From positions 186,001 through 250,000 of the forward strand of contig CAWUHX010000011.1 in the NCBI GenBank assembly GCA_963922205.1: a DNA stretch of 64,000 nt. The letters are read 5' to 3'. A program made the position numbers and the translations under genes. Positions within the stretch are counted from its first letter, which is position 1; the number at the start of each line of letters is the position of its first letter. Source of the DNA: Romanomermis culicivorax. Lineage: Eukaryota; Nematoda; Enoplea; Mermithida; Mermithidae. Below are positions 43,401-53,199 of the stretch, one piece after another. The notes under the pieces are model-generated. The model worked only from the letters and a program-made list of their open reading frames with translations. It was not told the DNA's origin and searched no databases.

Positions 43401-43937
43401 GCCCAGTTCGGAATTTGCTGATTTGGGAATTCGCTCAATTAGGGATTCGCTCACTTGGGAACGCTCATATGAGAATACCCCATAATGTAACACATAACAA
43501 ATCTCAGTAACCTTTACTCCCTTTCTGAACACTGAAAATATCCGGATATATTAGGATCTTTTTTCACATCCGGATATCCGTTTATGAGAATATCCGTCTG
43601 GATGTCCGGATATCCGACGCATATCACTAGTGTAGGCTACATATACCTTTTCAGACCGGATCCGGAAAATCCTCGTCGAACTCACGTGTCGCGTGCTGTA
43701 TGGATTAGCAGTCCTATGAAAGGCGTTTCACACCTTTTGGAGAAATTCGGCATCGAAAGGTTTAAGCATAACAGCGCGAATACCACCAAAGGACTGAAAC
43801 AAGTACTGAAGATTTCGTACGAAAAGGATTTCGGTGATGCGCCTAAATTATCCGGCAAAGTAATTGGCGATATGGTGGGAAAAGTGAAAGGTGGAGCACA
43901 AAAAATTTCTAAAACTGGCAAGGAAGTTCTTTCGTAA
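37484..43937 (+). CDS. prel: PRELI-family mitochondrial intermembrane-space lipid-transfer protein, two coding exons
   Basis: The coding parts are 37484-37821 and 43655-43937, joined in frame (338 + 283 bases, 206 codons). PRELI/MSF1 proteins sit in the mitochondrial intermembrane space and, with a TRIAP1/Mdm35-type partner, carry phosphatidic acid between the membranes for cardiolipin synthesis. Exon one holds the hallmark FWKRYPNSYSGHVIHED, then KTNPLPRWARHLG and SFMSVEEKVIYK. Exon two holds RAVWISSPMKGVSHLLEKFG, IERFKHN and KGLKQVL, and a lysine-rich helical tail, all in the order of PRELID1-type proteins (about 220 residues). Splice sites: acceptor TTATTTCAG at 37466-37474 leaving a 9-base leader before the start ATG; donor AA|GTGAGT at 37822; acceptor ATACCTTTTCAG ending at 43654. 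An in-frame ATG at 37445 lies before the first acceptor, so it is intronic. The 5' untranslated exon was not found. This is the only intact host gene recognised here. Confidence 0.9.
37959..38763. mobile_element. hAT MITE (TAGTGCTTCA termini)
   Basis: The termini are TAGTGCTTCACAC and GTATGAAGCACTA. A perfect 8-bp duplication, GTCATTAG, lies at 37951-37958 and 38764-38771. The subterminal regions at both ends repeat TTCGGGTACCCGGGTA. It is nested in the element at 37893-40211. A 91-codon frame inside has no recognisable domain. Confidence 0.95.
39011..39190. mobile_element. CAGAGGTCCCC-family hAT MITE
   Basis: The termini are CAGAGGTCCCCAAGG and CATGGGGCGCTCTG. A perfect 8-bp duplication, CTCTTTTC, lies at 39003-39010 and 39191-39198. 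This 180-bp copy defines the family. Confidence 0.95.
40297..40754. mobile_element. Harbinger-like MITE rich in CGACATA words
   Basis: The terminal inverted repeats are AGGCCAGTTCACACGGCGAC and its near-complement at the right end (GTCGCCGTGTGAACCGGGCT). The flanking trinucleotide TAA on both sides (40294-40296 and 40755-40757) is the typical PIF/Harbinger duplication. The interior repeats CGACATA / TATGTCG more than ten times in both orientations. It lies in the PRELI intron. Confidence 0.8.
42113..42473. mobile_element. CATACATGTAA-family MITE variant
   Basis: The termini are CCTACATGTAACGGGG and CCCAATTACATGTAGG. The interior has GGCGCGGAGTGCC and GGGGCCGGGAGCC, in family order. The flanking octamers do not match, perhaps because the next element inserted at its right border. 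Confidence 0.75.
42475..43629. mobile_element. hAT MITE (AAGTGATGTGCG termini) next to the PRELI splice acceptor
   Basis: The termini are AAGTGATGTGCG and CGCATATCACTA. The 8-bp duplication is ATGTAGGC (42467-42474) / GTGTAGGC (43630-43637), 7 of 8. The right subterminal region repeats TCCGGATAT. Inside, 42687-43481 is a second inverted-repeat element (GGGTCTATTCTCAACTGAGCG ... CGCTCATATGAGAATACCC) with an inner palindrome around ACAATACATTACAAGTTGTC. The right border lies 25 bp upstream of the exon at 43655. Confidence 0.8.
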
Positions 43938-43992
43938 ACGGGATCTAAAATTGAACTTCATAGTTTACAAGAAATGTTATTATGATTGTGTA

Positions 43993-44576
43993 CCACTAGG
44001 TCGACTGTTCCAGTAAGTCGACCATCGCAGTAAGTCGACCATCTCAGTAAGTGGTCCATCCCACTAGGCCGACTGTTCCAAAAGGTCGACTGCACTGCAA
44101 TTTATCGAGTCTCTTATAAACTGCCACTACAGAACGATTTCTGTATACTCATACTGTGAAAAATGCATTCTGCAATGCCCTTGCTGTAGGGATGTGTTAA
44201 AAAATACAAATTATGTTATTGTATCTGATTTCAAATTATATATAATACAAATTATTAGCAGTATCGATTAACTATGATTGATCTTATCAGCGTCTCAATT
44301 CACTAGCTTTGTTTTGCTATGGTCCATCCTGACCACATGTTTTTTTAACGAGCCTAAGCCTGTATCAAAGAGTGCTTTTAATTTGTGTAATATGGATTTT
44401 AATGTGTTCAATATTGATCTCACGCTACCGTGGAAAAATCGATTTTATCAGTATTGTCGACTTCGTGCGACAGTCAGCTTACTGGGACAGTCGACTTACT
44501 GGGAATTTATATGTCTAAAAAATGATGCTTATATCATTGGTCGACCTACTGGGATGGTCGACGTACTGAGATGTAC
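43993..44576. mobile_element. Inverted-repeat element with GTCGAC tandem motifs
   Basis: Repeated units such as CAGTAAGTCGACCATC and CACTAGGTCGACTG at 43993-44100 face their complements (TACTGGGATGGTCGACGTAC) at 44450-44576. The middle is AT-rich. It starts 56 bp after the PRELI stop codon, so it probably lies in the 3' untranslated region or just beyond it. No target duplication was resolved. A 109-codon frame across it is a by-product. Confidence 0.7.
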
Positions 44577-44929
44577 CCGTTATTACACGTTCTGTTTTAT
44601 TTTATGAATTTTTCCGTTGTTTATACGACTCAATCATTTTCTTACATTCGTGCACTAATGTATTTGCTGGGTGCCCCAGCACCGGTATTGGTGCCAACCT
44701 TACATGATTTTTTAGCTATTACACATAGATTTTGTGTCTTTTTATTATCATCGATTATCTTTCTATAAGTGAATTCGGTATACAATATTTACTGTTTTGT
44801 TTTTTGCAAATTTAATTAAGTTTAAAAATAAAGTCTGGAGAATGACTGCTCCTATAATCTATTCATTTTGGGATGATCGATGCGGTAGTAAGTTCAATAC
44901 TGAAAAAAACTAGTAAGGCTTATTACTTA
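44577..44929. other. No gene recognised
   Basis: AT-rich DNA. TAAAAATAAAG at 44822-44832 is a possible polyadenylation signal on the plus strand, which might serve the PRELI-family gene, though it is about 890 bp from the stop codon. Confidence 0.3.
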
Positions 44930-45863
44930 TTACTGTGATCAACGAAAGAAAATTTCGTCAGTGGGCAGCCAAAGTGTGTATCAAATTGTCCTCGTTCAAA
45001 CTTCTTTGCGGAATATTCTGTGGTTGGAATGGACGATCTTCGAACCAATTAAATTTTTTATCAAAACTTCTGTCTGGATTGTCTTTAGCTGATTCAGTAG
45101 AAAGTACTTTGCCATCGAATTGATGCGTTATTTTTTTCTACTGCGGTTTCTGGTTTCTTCTTTTCAGTTTTATTCGATAATTCTTGCATTTGTTTTCCCA
45201 ACTCCCGAAATTTTTCTTCCCATAACATTCTTTCCACTCCATCCGCGTCAATTGATCTAGTATTTCTTGTTCACGCAAGCTTTTTATATTTACAGCGTTC
45301 GTCTATTGCTTCACCATTCGATACGTGGATTCAAGGATGGCCAAAGTGGCCACATCCTGAAGGTTTCCTTTCTTCATTCGTTTAATTTCTTTTCTTGCTT
45401 TCACTTCAAGGTCCATTTTCACATCAATTTGGGCTATCGTCAGCATAACTCATGAATTTGTAGCCGATGAATAGTTTACGTCCATCTGCGGATTAACTCT
45501 ACCAAAAGATGAAGCGTCAGAAGACGTTTATGAAGTCTGACTGCTATAATTGCCTGCATCCAAGTCTGCAGCCTGATCAACATCATCAATTGGATTTAAA
45601 AGTTTTTGGGCAACTTCATCAACCATTTCGTCCATATTTGCCATTCTTCTTTTAAAATCTTCTGTGTTCAATTCAGATGTCAGGGATGTTGATTTTGATC
45701 TTCATAACGGTTGCCTTTGTAATCCAAGTTTGGATTTTTCAAATTTTTCATCAATAATTGTTTGTGTACCAGCAGCAGTCACCAATGTGGAATTATGTGG
45801 CTCGTATACCCTGGTCACCCTTCTGCGGTTCTGTGAGAATCCTAACTTGGTTGTTACCCTATG
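44930..45863 (-). pseudogene. Unrecognised multi-frame pseudogene, minus strand
   Basis: Read on the minus strand, protein-like text runs through the interval with in-frame stops and two or three frame changes. Pieces include NRRRVTRVYEPHNSTLVTAA, then RRMANMDEMVDEVAQKLLNP near 45650, DLEVKARKEIKRMKKGNLQD near 45420, LWEEKFRELGKQMQELSNKT near 45190, and a last part, NWFEDRPFQPQNIPQRSLNE, ending in a stop near 44938. It looks like about 310 residues of a hydrophilic, partly coiled-coil protein without introns, which suggests a processed pseudogene or a decayed transposon ORF. I do not recognise the family. Confidence 0.45.
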
Positions 45864-46307
45864 CTAACTGGACTGAACTGAGTTAGAGTTAAGAAGGAGG
45901 TTGCTAATCGATTATGAAATATGAAGGTTATTATTGGTACAAACAACAATAAACACAAAACAACACAATGCCGGGGGCATATCAACACCGCCGTACCATA
46001 CACAAAGGAAACCAACACCCTATACATATACAAAAATCGTGATGCAAGGTCACTGGCTGTCCAGGCGACTATCTGCCAAAAAGAATAAAAATAGGAACTG
46101 AATAAAAAACAAAAGGACGCCAAACATCAATTCTGAACACTATGTAAAAGTTACCATTGTCACGTGCCGCTCAATTTTTCCTACATCAGGTGATTATCAT
46201 CATGTTGATACTTTATTTTTCCGCCACTTTTTGTTTCTACAATCATTTACTTTATGTTTGTTTCGTTCCTGTTTTTGCACATGCATTTTTATGTTCGTTT
46301 TATTGTA
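45864..46307. other. No gene recognised
   Basis: This is the sequence between the pseudogene and the DNA element at 46308. An 89-codon minus-strand frame is hydrophobic but has no recognisable domain. Confidence 0.35.
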
Positions 46308-46362
46308 CAGTCCAGATCACAAGTAACGTGTGTTTTTGCTTGTGGGTTGCTTGTCACAAGTG

Positions 46363-46961
46363 TGTTGAGATGAGACTTGTGTTGTGTTGAGAAATATAAT
46401 AAAGGATTTGATACCACAATAGACCTAATCAGTCACTCACTAATTCACCTAATCAGGCGGAAACCTTAGGTAGAATAAGTTTGCAACAGTTCGGTCAGTC
46501 TCAAAATCAACAAAGATCTCCTGCTTTCGTCCCGAAGAACTGCAGAAGATAAGATAACACCATGAGCTCAAGTAACTTCAAACCAGGGGCAACTCCAGAA
46601 GTCAGGCCGAGAACTGAGTTGTAAATGTAGACTTGCACGCTGGGTGGCTCTCCAGAAGTCCGGGGTCTAACCTGCGATCCCTCCGCTGTGAGTACTCCAA
46701 CAAATGTCCGGCCGGGGGTCTTTGTATTTCCGGCAGAAATTCTCCACCAAAAAATAATATAACAAATAATATAAATATTGCCCTACTGGGCCGCCGATTT
46801 CTTCTTTATTAAAAATAAAAACAAACAATCATAGAATGATCAAAAACATAGACGACCAATGCTTTTATGCGTGGTGTCTATGCAAATCGGCGTCGACGCG
46901 TTTTGCGTCGACTTTGGCTATTTCTTCGCAACCTGGAGATAGACTATGTCCATCCCGAAAC
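46363..46961 (-). repeat. 3' LTR (left)
   Basis: This LTR is about 595 bp. It starts TGTTGAGATGAGACTTG on the plus strand and ends near GTCCATCCCGAAAC. The exact inner end is uncertain by about 9 bases because the two LTRs differ there. On the minus strand it contains a possible TATA-like CATAAAAGC and AATAAAG signals, which would set the transcript start and end. No clear polypurine tract is seen just before it. Confidence 0.85.
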
Positions 46962-47775
46962 TGACCAACGGGAGGTAAAAAAGATTCATATGACGCCGCA
47001 ATGACAATTTTGGAACCTTTTCAGGCCCTAATACAGTCAAAGCAGTTTTCTGAACCTTTTTGGTCATTCATGCCCCCTTGCGGAAAGCTTTCGGAATGAC
47101 CACCCTCTTAAGTCAAGTCTTTTACCAGGCATACCGGAATGTCCACAAGGCCATCCGGGTGCTCTACCTCTTGGTCTGGATGCCGACGGATCCACGACTC
47201 CGCATCGGCTTGACTTTGTTGGCCTACCACCAAATCCAATTTGACCTGCACCAGGGCCGAGGGTCTTCGGTTGCCATCCATCCCGTGACCTTTCGTTTTG
47301 TGCCATACGCTGGATGCCAGGGACAGAACATTTATCTGTCTATCTCTTTCCGGTTGCGTGTTTCGCCTTGAAGTCTCCGCCTTTTTTCCAACGTTGCCCT
47401 CGCCAAAAAAAATTTTTCAAATCTAAATAAACTACGAAATATGTACATTAGTACGAGTATCACAACAACAAAAAAAAAATCAAATCTCTCGGACACATCG
47501 ATTGAGCAAAAAAAAAAAAGAAAAATAAGGCGAGATTATAACCAAGATTAAGTGAAAAAATAAATTTTTTACATGCCCGTTTTGGCAATGCGAGGTATGA
47601 AAATGAATAAAAATTTTAAAGCACGCAACAATTAAAAAAAAAAATTTTTTTTGTATTTTGTATTTTGTATTTTTTTGTATTTTTGTGGTTTTATATATTT
47701 TTTTGTATTTTGTGTTTTTTATCCAAAATAAATGCAAAAAATGATATTTTTTGGCCAAAAATTTATGCGGCTAAA
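46962..47775 (-). other. Untranslated region between the last ORF and the 3' LTR
   Basis: About 0.8 kb. It includes an AT-rich, (ATTTTTTTGT)n-like stretch at 47630-47720 and an 80-codon minus-strand frame (47306-47064, Arg/Gly/Pro-rich) without a recognisable domain. I cannot say whether that frame is used. Confidence 0.5.
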
Positions 47776-48933
47776 TTACTGTTGCGGCCCGCCGCCTCCT
47801 TGCGCCCCTCTATGGGCTCCTCCACGACCTCCGTAAGGTCTCCATACCCATTGGCCCTGCTGGCCTCCTCTACCTTGCACCTGAGGCGCGGCACCTCTGC
47901 CACGCACTGCTCCACGACCACCCCTGTTGGGGTTGTGGAACTGAAACTGGCCTCGGCCGCAGTTACCAGTCTTTTGCACCTTTCCTTGCATACTTGGAGC
48001 TATTTCCTGGCTTCCTTGGCCTTGACCCTGGCCTTGAGGTCCGGGAACCTTCAAAGTAGCACCAGTTTTTCCGTCTTGACCTTTACTGAATTTAACAGAG
48101 CTTTGCAAGTCTGAACTGGCGCTTCTTTTGGCTCCCATCACTCCGACCTGGTGATTGCTACTAAGCATCACTGATCGAAAGGCCGTTTTGTATTCGAAGG
48201 GGGTATCATGGTTATTATGCACCCTCAACAGTTGCTTATTCGCCGCCACCATCGCCCTGGCATAAATGTTTCCAATATGCATCGGGGATAGCAGGGCGCA
48301 TTCCAACACGAGGAATAGCATCATAACCAAATACCTGACCCAGGAAAACGCATCAGGTGCTCTCTCCATCTTGAGCCACCTGGGGAGGAAGTCATACATG
48401 ACTCTTTCCCAGCGTTCTTCAGGTAAATTGGTCCGATCATAGAGAAAAGCTCCCTGGATTCTGAACTGTTGTTTGTAATCCTGGTAGATTTCCCTAACGG
48501 CATCATTTACCATGAAGAAAACCCTTTCTGACTCAAATTGCTCGAAAGCAAAATACTTGGCCACTGCACTCGTAAAAAATGATATTGGGCCAGATTCTCT
48601 GGCTTTTTGTTGATAGACATCCCAGAACTCCAAGAGACTGTCCTTGAATTTTTCCGCAGTCACTTCCGGCGTTTCAGTTGCCTGAGCAGCCTGTGCCTGC
48701 TTAATTTTACTAGGACCAGCCACTTGTACTTGACTAGCTGCCACTCCTGGTTTTCGGTCCTTGCTGGGTTTTGCCTGGCCCTTCAGCATCGGTTTCCCCA
48801 TCGCAAGGCCTATTGCGCCTGAAGTTTGACTAGTTTTAGATGTATTATCTTGAGTTGCAGTTGCCACTGAAGATGTAGCCAATGACAGTGTTCCAGTCGA
48901 AGTAGAAGTAATTTGAGAAGTGGGGAGTGGCAA
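47776..48933 (-). CDS. RG-rich C-terminal ORF of the retrotransposon (385 codons), +1 to the exonuclease ORF
   Basis: The frame overlaps the end of the 1001-codon ORF by 89 bases in the +1 phase. It has no AUG until about residue 45; upstream, both frames encode Ser/Thr-rich text. The simplest reading is a frameshift, mutational or programmed, that once made one protein of about 1360 residues. Residues of about 80-240 form an unassigned helical region ([14 protein letters not shown] [40 protein letters not shown]). From about residue 290 the chain is low in complexity and rich in Gln/Gly/Arg ([20 protein letters not shown]), an RGG-box tail typical of RNA-binding proteins and of some nucleocapsids. 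I infer RNA binding. The central region is unknown to me. Confidence 0.75.
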   Translation of the reverse strand: MPLPTSQITSTSTGTLSLATSSVATATQDNTSKTSQTSGAIGLAMGKPMLKGQAKPSKDRKPGVAASQVQVAGPSKIKQAQAAQATETPEVTAEKFKDSLLEFWDVYQQKARESGPISFFTSAVAKYFAFEQFESERVFFMVNDAVREIYQDYKQQFRIQGAFLYDRTNLPEERWERVMYDFLPRWLKMERAPDAFSWVRYLVMMLFLVLECALLSPMHIGNIYARAMVAANKQLLRVHNNHDTPFEYKTAFRSVMLSSNHQVGVMGAKRSASSDLQSSVKFSKGQDGKTGATLKVPGPQGQGQGQGSQEIAPSMQGKVQKTGNCGRGQFQFHNPNRGGRGAVRGRGAAPQVQGRGGQQGQWVWRPYGGRGGAHRGAQGGGGPQQ

Positions 48934-51850
48934 TGGAGGTAATCGTAGAAGTTGAGGTCGATATGACGGAGGTAGTCACCATCTTACTGTCTTCCTCTTT
49001 CTCTTCTGCTTTTGCTCCCTTGATACCCTTCTTCCTCCTTTCCTTCTCCTTCACTCTCATTTTCTTCTTCCTTTCAGCCATAAATGATATTTTTTCGTCT
49101 TTCCACCTATTCTCTCTCATACTCTGAACGACTTTGGCTGAATACAAACCTGGAACACCCCCATCAGCAGAGAATGCTATTACCTCCTTGCTCTCCATCA
49201 TCTCCGAGTCGGGCATTTCCGCTTTTGTTTCGTCAATAACGAGCTTATCGGAGGCCATATCGTCATCTACCTTCATCGGCGATGGTGGCTCTAATACGAC
49301 TACTTTTGCTTCCACTTCGGGCGCTGCGGTATCGTCCTTTTGGAGTCTGAATTGAATTGCCATTTGGCGAAGTTTTTCGTTGTAAATCGCCGCATTCTTC
49401 GCCAATTCTTCCTCCATTAATTCGCGTTGGAGTCGAATTCTTTCCTTCGCCTCCTCTTCCATCTTTAGAATAACTTCTAATCGATGCTGGTTGTCGAGTT
49501 CGGACTGCGTCTGAGCAGTTTGAGCTTGCATCAGTTCCGTTGCTGGAACTGATTGCTCTTGCTGCTGCTCTTCTTTGGACAGTTCAGTCACATCCTCATC
49601 CTCAAGTCCTTGGTCTTGCGATTCATCTTCAGCCGGCAGTCCCACTGCATCGCTGAAAATTTCGCTTTCCGACATTTGGACTTCCTGACCTGAAAATATC
49701 GGAAATTCAACTACACCTACATCAGCCTGCTGTTTGTCCTCACCTTTCAGACTATCAGTCTTGGTGGGACTAATCTTGCCAGCTAATTTGGTGACAGTAC
49801 CTTCACCCGTTTTATAACTATATGTGTGCTGAATTCCCGGTAAATCCGAGGCCAGAGGTCTATAGTCAAAGATCTTTTTAGGGAAGGCTATAGTATACTC
49901 CCTATTTTCCGCCAATGACCCATAGACGTCTCCAACCTTGTCGATTTTGGTTTGCCAGGTTACCCCATATCTTAATGAAGGCGTTCTTTGTGCTAGCTCC
50001 ATATGGTAGAACCTAACATAATAATATGGATTTGAGCTATAGCTCTTACTGTCCGTAGTTATCGTGTCAGGGCTGCCAGGGATCGGCGCGCACACATCTG
50101 CATTCTTCCATAACCTTGATCGAATCGGCATAAATCCGAATCGATTCATCCAAACATATATTCCAGCACCTTTTCGGGGCACCTCATACACTATGTTTGG
50201 AAGAGTTTTGGCCAACAAAAGATAATGGGACAACCTTTCCTCTGACCGCCAAGCCATTCCCTTTATCTTGCCCTGTAGCTCTGGGCTGAACGTTGTAATG
50301 AACCTGTAACTAAACATTTCGGCCATTACAAAGTCCAGTTCCTTTCTGCTATGGGGCCAGATCACGTGGAAGGCCAGCGGGACTAAGGCACAAGCAGCTT
50401 GCAGTTCCGAGAACCGATTTTCCTCAAATGCCTTAGCATACTCCACCAACTGAGGCTTCCTCTGATCCTTGTCAAAATAACCCACTCCAGGATCAATATC
50501 AATAGGCACATGAACCAGATGGTTTTTTAGGGCATCTAGTAGTGCTTGCTTTTGATGATCCTGGGGTAGTTTGACAACTTTCCTTGCTGTGTCAATGAAC
50601 CAAACTAAGGACGCTGGCTGCGTGAGCTCATGATACTGGTTCCCTTGCGCCATTTCCTCCACTAACTGTAGACGCAACCTATCCTTGGCTGACAAGCGCT
50701 GTTCAGGCCTAATTATTTCATCATCGTCGGGATCACTTGCTTCATCATAGGAATTGGGCTCTAATTTTTTACCCTGACAGTAAGCACCTGGGTAGATGCC
50801 TCGCCATGGCAAATTTTCTTTCCCTTTCCTAGGATTGCAGATGTCCCAGTGGCAACAAAAATTAGGCCCTATTTCTTGCACTTGTGTGGCCCATCTTGCG
50901 TACATTTCTTGGCGCATCATGTGGTAGGTGGCCTCAGGCTGCCTAACCACAATATCAGGTGTACCCACAAAGTTACGTAGTTTATAGTCCGTAGCTATAT
51001 ATGAGTAAAACTGATAAAATTTATATGAAAGAATTTCAATCTGGGACGGATCCACTATATCGTGAGGAAAGTTGGCAACTCCCGCACATAGCTCAATCAC
51101 ATACCCATAGTGAAATGCCCCCATAAAGATTGCCAATGAAAAGTACGCATCCATACCAGCATACTGCAGTATCTCTTCGGGGACTCTTTCTTTGGCCACA
51201 CTTTGTCTATTACGTAAAAGACTGAAATCAGTCTGGTGAGGACTGATGTCAGCCAAATACATTTCGGCAAAGAGGCCTTTCAATTTCAATGTCTCAGGGC
51301 AGATTCCTGCTTTCCTGGATTTGGTAATCTCGCTTCCCATGATCTGCTTTGCCGTGACGCTTAGATCATAGTATCTTCTGAGATTTCCATCTTTGATACT
51401 ACATCTAATCGCGTCAGACAAGTCGCGACCATAGGTGCTTTTTCCACATCCACGGACATTGATAATTGACACTATGTCCTCCAAAAGGGCGTAACCGACT
51501 AACAACGTTACTGAGCGTAAAAAGTGTAACAAGATGTTCCACTCTTGCTCTTGCATCAACGTTAAATCGATTACGAACGTTTTGCCATTTAGGTGGGCGA
51601 ACGAAACTAATCTGGCAAACTGGTTGCCTTTTTCGTTTTCAAGCCCCCACCTAAATAGCTTTCTAGCATCCTCGCGGTTCACCTTCTCTACATCGAAGCC
51701 GACAATGTTCATGCCTCGGAAAGTGCTGCTTTCTAGGTGTTTTACTACCCTTTCCACACTTCCTGTGGGAACAATTATCAGCTCAATAGGGTTGGTCGGC
51801 CAGAACTCAAAAGTGGCAAAAAACCACCTTTCTAACTCTGCTATCCGCAT
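48845..51850 (-). CDS. Accessory ORF with N-terminal DEDDy 3'-5' exonuclease domain (1001 codons)
   Basis: Residues of about 20-245 resemble the WRN/RNase D branch of DnaQ-type 3'-5' exonucleases, two-metal enzymes that trim nucleic acid from the 3' end. Motif I is GFDVE (Asp53, Glu55); motif II is [11 protein letters not shown] (Asp125); motif III is QYAGMDAY (Tyr230, Asp234, the YxxxD of the DEDDy class). All four acidic residues and the tyrosine are present. Residues 246-740 hold no domain I know, but part ([20 protein letters not shown] and following) is also found in the old copy at 15450-15750. A Gln/Glu-rich coiled coil lies at about 755-838 and a Lys/Arg-rich segment at 915-956. The ORF follows integrase by 1.35 kb. 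A donor-like G|GTAAGCA at 52508/52507 and an acceptor-like TGGATTTTTAG ending at 51871 could bring the AUG near the 5' end of a spliced RNA. The AUG at 51850 is the first in frame. Confidence 0.85.
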   Translation of the reverse strand: MRIAELERWFFATFEFWPTNPIELIIVPTGSVERVVKHLESSTFRGMNIVGFDVEKVNREDARKLFRWGLENEKGNQFARLVSFAHLNGKTFVIDLTLMQEQEWNILLHFLRSVTLLVGYALLEDIVSIINVRGCGKSTYGRDLSDAIRCSIKDGNLRRYYDLSVTAKQIMGSEITKSRKAGICPETLKLKGLFAEMYLADISPHQTDFSLLRNRQSVAKERVPEEILQYAGMDAYFSLAIFMGAFHYGYVIELCAGVANFPHDIVDPSQIEILSYKFYQFYSYIATDYKLRNFVGTPDIVVRQPEATYHMMRQEMYARWATQVQEIGPNFCCHWDICNPRKGKENLPWRGIYPGAYCQGKKLEPNSYDEASDPDDDEIIRPEQRLSAKDRLRLQLVEEMAQGNQYHELTQPASLVWFIDTARKVVKLPQDHQKQALLDALKNHLVHVPIDIDPGVGYFDKDQRKPQLVEYAKAFEENRFSELQAACALVPLAFHVIWPHSRKELDFVMAEMFSYRFITTFSPELQGKIKGMAWRSEERLSHYLLLAKTLPNIVYEVPRKGAGIYVWMNRFGFMPIRSRLWKNADVCAPIPGSPDTITTDSKSYSSNPYYYVRFYHMELAQRTPSLRYGVTWQTKIDKVGDVYGSLAENREYTIAFPKKIFDYRPLASDLPGIQHTYSYKTGEGTVTKLAGKISPTKTDSLKGEDKQQADVGVVEFPIFSGQEVQMSESEIFSDAVGLPAEDESQDQGLEDEDVTELSKEEQQQEQSVPATELMQAQTAQTQSELDNQHRLEVILKMEEEAKERIRLQRELMEEELAKNAAIYNEKLRQMAIQFRLQKDDTAAPEVEAKVVVLEPPSPMKVDDDMASDKLVIDETKAEMPDSEMMESKEVIAFSADGGVPGLYSAKVVQSMRENRWKDEKISFMAERKKKMRVKEKERRKKGIKGAKAEEKEEDSKMVTTSVISTSTSTITSIATPHFSNYFYFDWNTVIGYIFSGNCNSR

Positions 51851-53199
51851 TGCCCGACGGATGTTGTGGTCTAAAAATCCAGGAGAGATTTAAATTTTTA
51901 TGCAGACATACTCTACTAACTCTTTATGTGCATTTTCGTGACCCTTTTTGAACTCTTTGGGTAATTTTACCCACTACTACTCCTTTAACCTGTGGGGAAA
52001 CTCTAGCACCTTTGTGCAGAACACCGTTTAACTTTTGAAACTTTTGAAATTTTGGAGCGGGAACTTGATTTTTAGCCTTTCTGGCCGTTGGGTGTCCCTT
52101 TATAGAAACCAAAATTGATGGGCAAAAATATGTGAAATTAGGTGTTTTTTCACTCTAACCCAACACACTCTTGCTACTCGATCAGCGCTTAATCGATCAC
52201 AACCCTGATCTCCACGACTAATTTCTGCTAATCCCCTTCTTCGCGGCTTTGTGGAAACCAGAGGGAGCGGGAATGACAAAAACCTCCCCTAATCGGATCA
52301 CCAAATTCGACCGAAGTCTTTTTCGGATCACCTAGATTCGGCCCTTGCCACCCCCTTCTACCTAATTTTTTGTGTTTAATTCTCAACTCCCAGTTGGTAG
52401 CTCGTCCGAGAAAGGGCACAGAAACAGTCTTACAAAACACCCCTGAGGAGCGTAACCTCCGCTCATTTTCTTACCTAACTATTTACAAATAAAAAATGAT
52501 TGCTTACCGTTGACCAAAAATATCAATTATTCTGCCACGGGTGCGGCTCCCCAAACTGAACTTCGTCGTCCGTCGCGCTGTACGTCCGAGTACACTCGTT
52601 CGGCGTACCCATTTGAAATTTTTGGGCCCGATTCTTTGCACTGAAATAATTTTAAAAATTTTTTAAAACCGGATTTGCAGCTGTGAAAAGTAGACAGATG
52701 TATAAAACATTTACAGTCTATTCCCTTGCAGCTGCAAATTACCTTACGGGAGGGTTCTTCCGTTCACAATGTTTTCGAAAAGGATTTGAAAAATAAGAGC
52801 AGACACGGGACACGACTTTTGAAAGTTTTGAATGATTTTGAAGTGTTTACCAAGAAGTTGTAAAATGAAAAAATGTACGAAAACGGGTCTTTCGCTTTAA
52901 AAGCTTTCCCCCGCTCAGTTAAAACACAATCCTACATATCAAAAAATATGAAAACGGATTTTAACCATTACAAAACACAATTGGAATAAATATTTATTAA
53001 ATATACAAAATAAACACACGCAAATCGGCAGATTTTGCCGCTACGAAACTACATCGGGTGTCGCACTACTCTCCGCTAATTGCGAAGGTACAGTAAGACG
53101 ATTTGATCGATTTTTTACGTAGTTCTGCCATCGTGTAGTCTCGTAGCGAAAAATTTTCAGCCTACTTGCTGAAACCTTTTGCCGTAGCAAAAGATTATC
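51851..53199 (-). other. Gap between integrase and the exonuclease ORF
   Basis: This 1.35 kb region has no long frame. It holds a donor-like CAACGGTAAGCA (52512-52501, minus) and an acceptor-like sequence at 51882-51871, about 640 bases apart. 52870-53160 has TTTCGCTACGAG and TCGTAGCGAAAA in opposite orientation (53040 and 53146), an inverted pair. I see no promoter I can name. Confidence 0.5.

Larger units (their letters stand above)
37822..43654 (+). other. Intron of the PRELI-family gene, filled with transposons
   Basis: The 5.8 kb intron runs from GTGAGT to TTTTCAG. It contains the nested hAT group (37893-40211), a Harbinger-like MITE (40297-40754), a CATACATGTAA-family MITE (42113-42473) and a hAT MITE with a further inverted-repeat element inside (42475-43629). 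40755-42112 holds no recognised gene: there is a short repeat of GAGCAAATTT and CTCGG words at 40920-41065, and AT-rich sequence after that. Little of the intron is free of repeats. Confidence 0.85.

Noticed and set aside
47064..47306. An 80-codon Arg/Gly-rich minus-strand frame near the 3' LTR as an extra retrotransposon gene
   Set aside because: It is short, has no domain and no second copy to compare with. It is kept only as a note in the untranslated region.
48927..49355. Plus-strand frames rich in Ser/Thr/Phe
   Set aside because: They are antisense shadows of the acidic and lysine-rich end of the exonuclease ORF.
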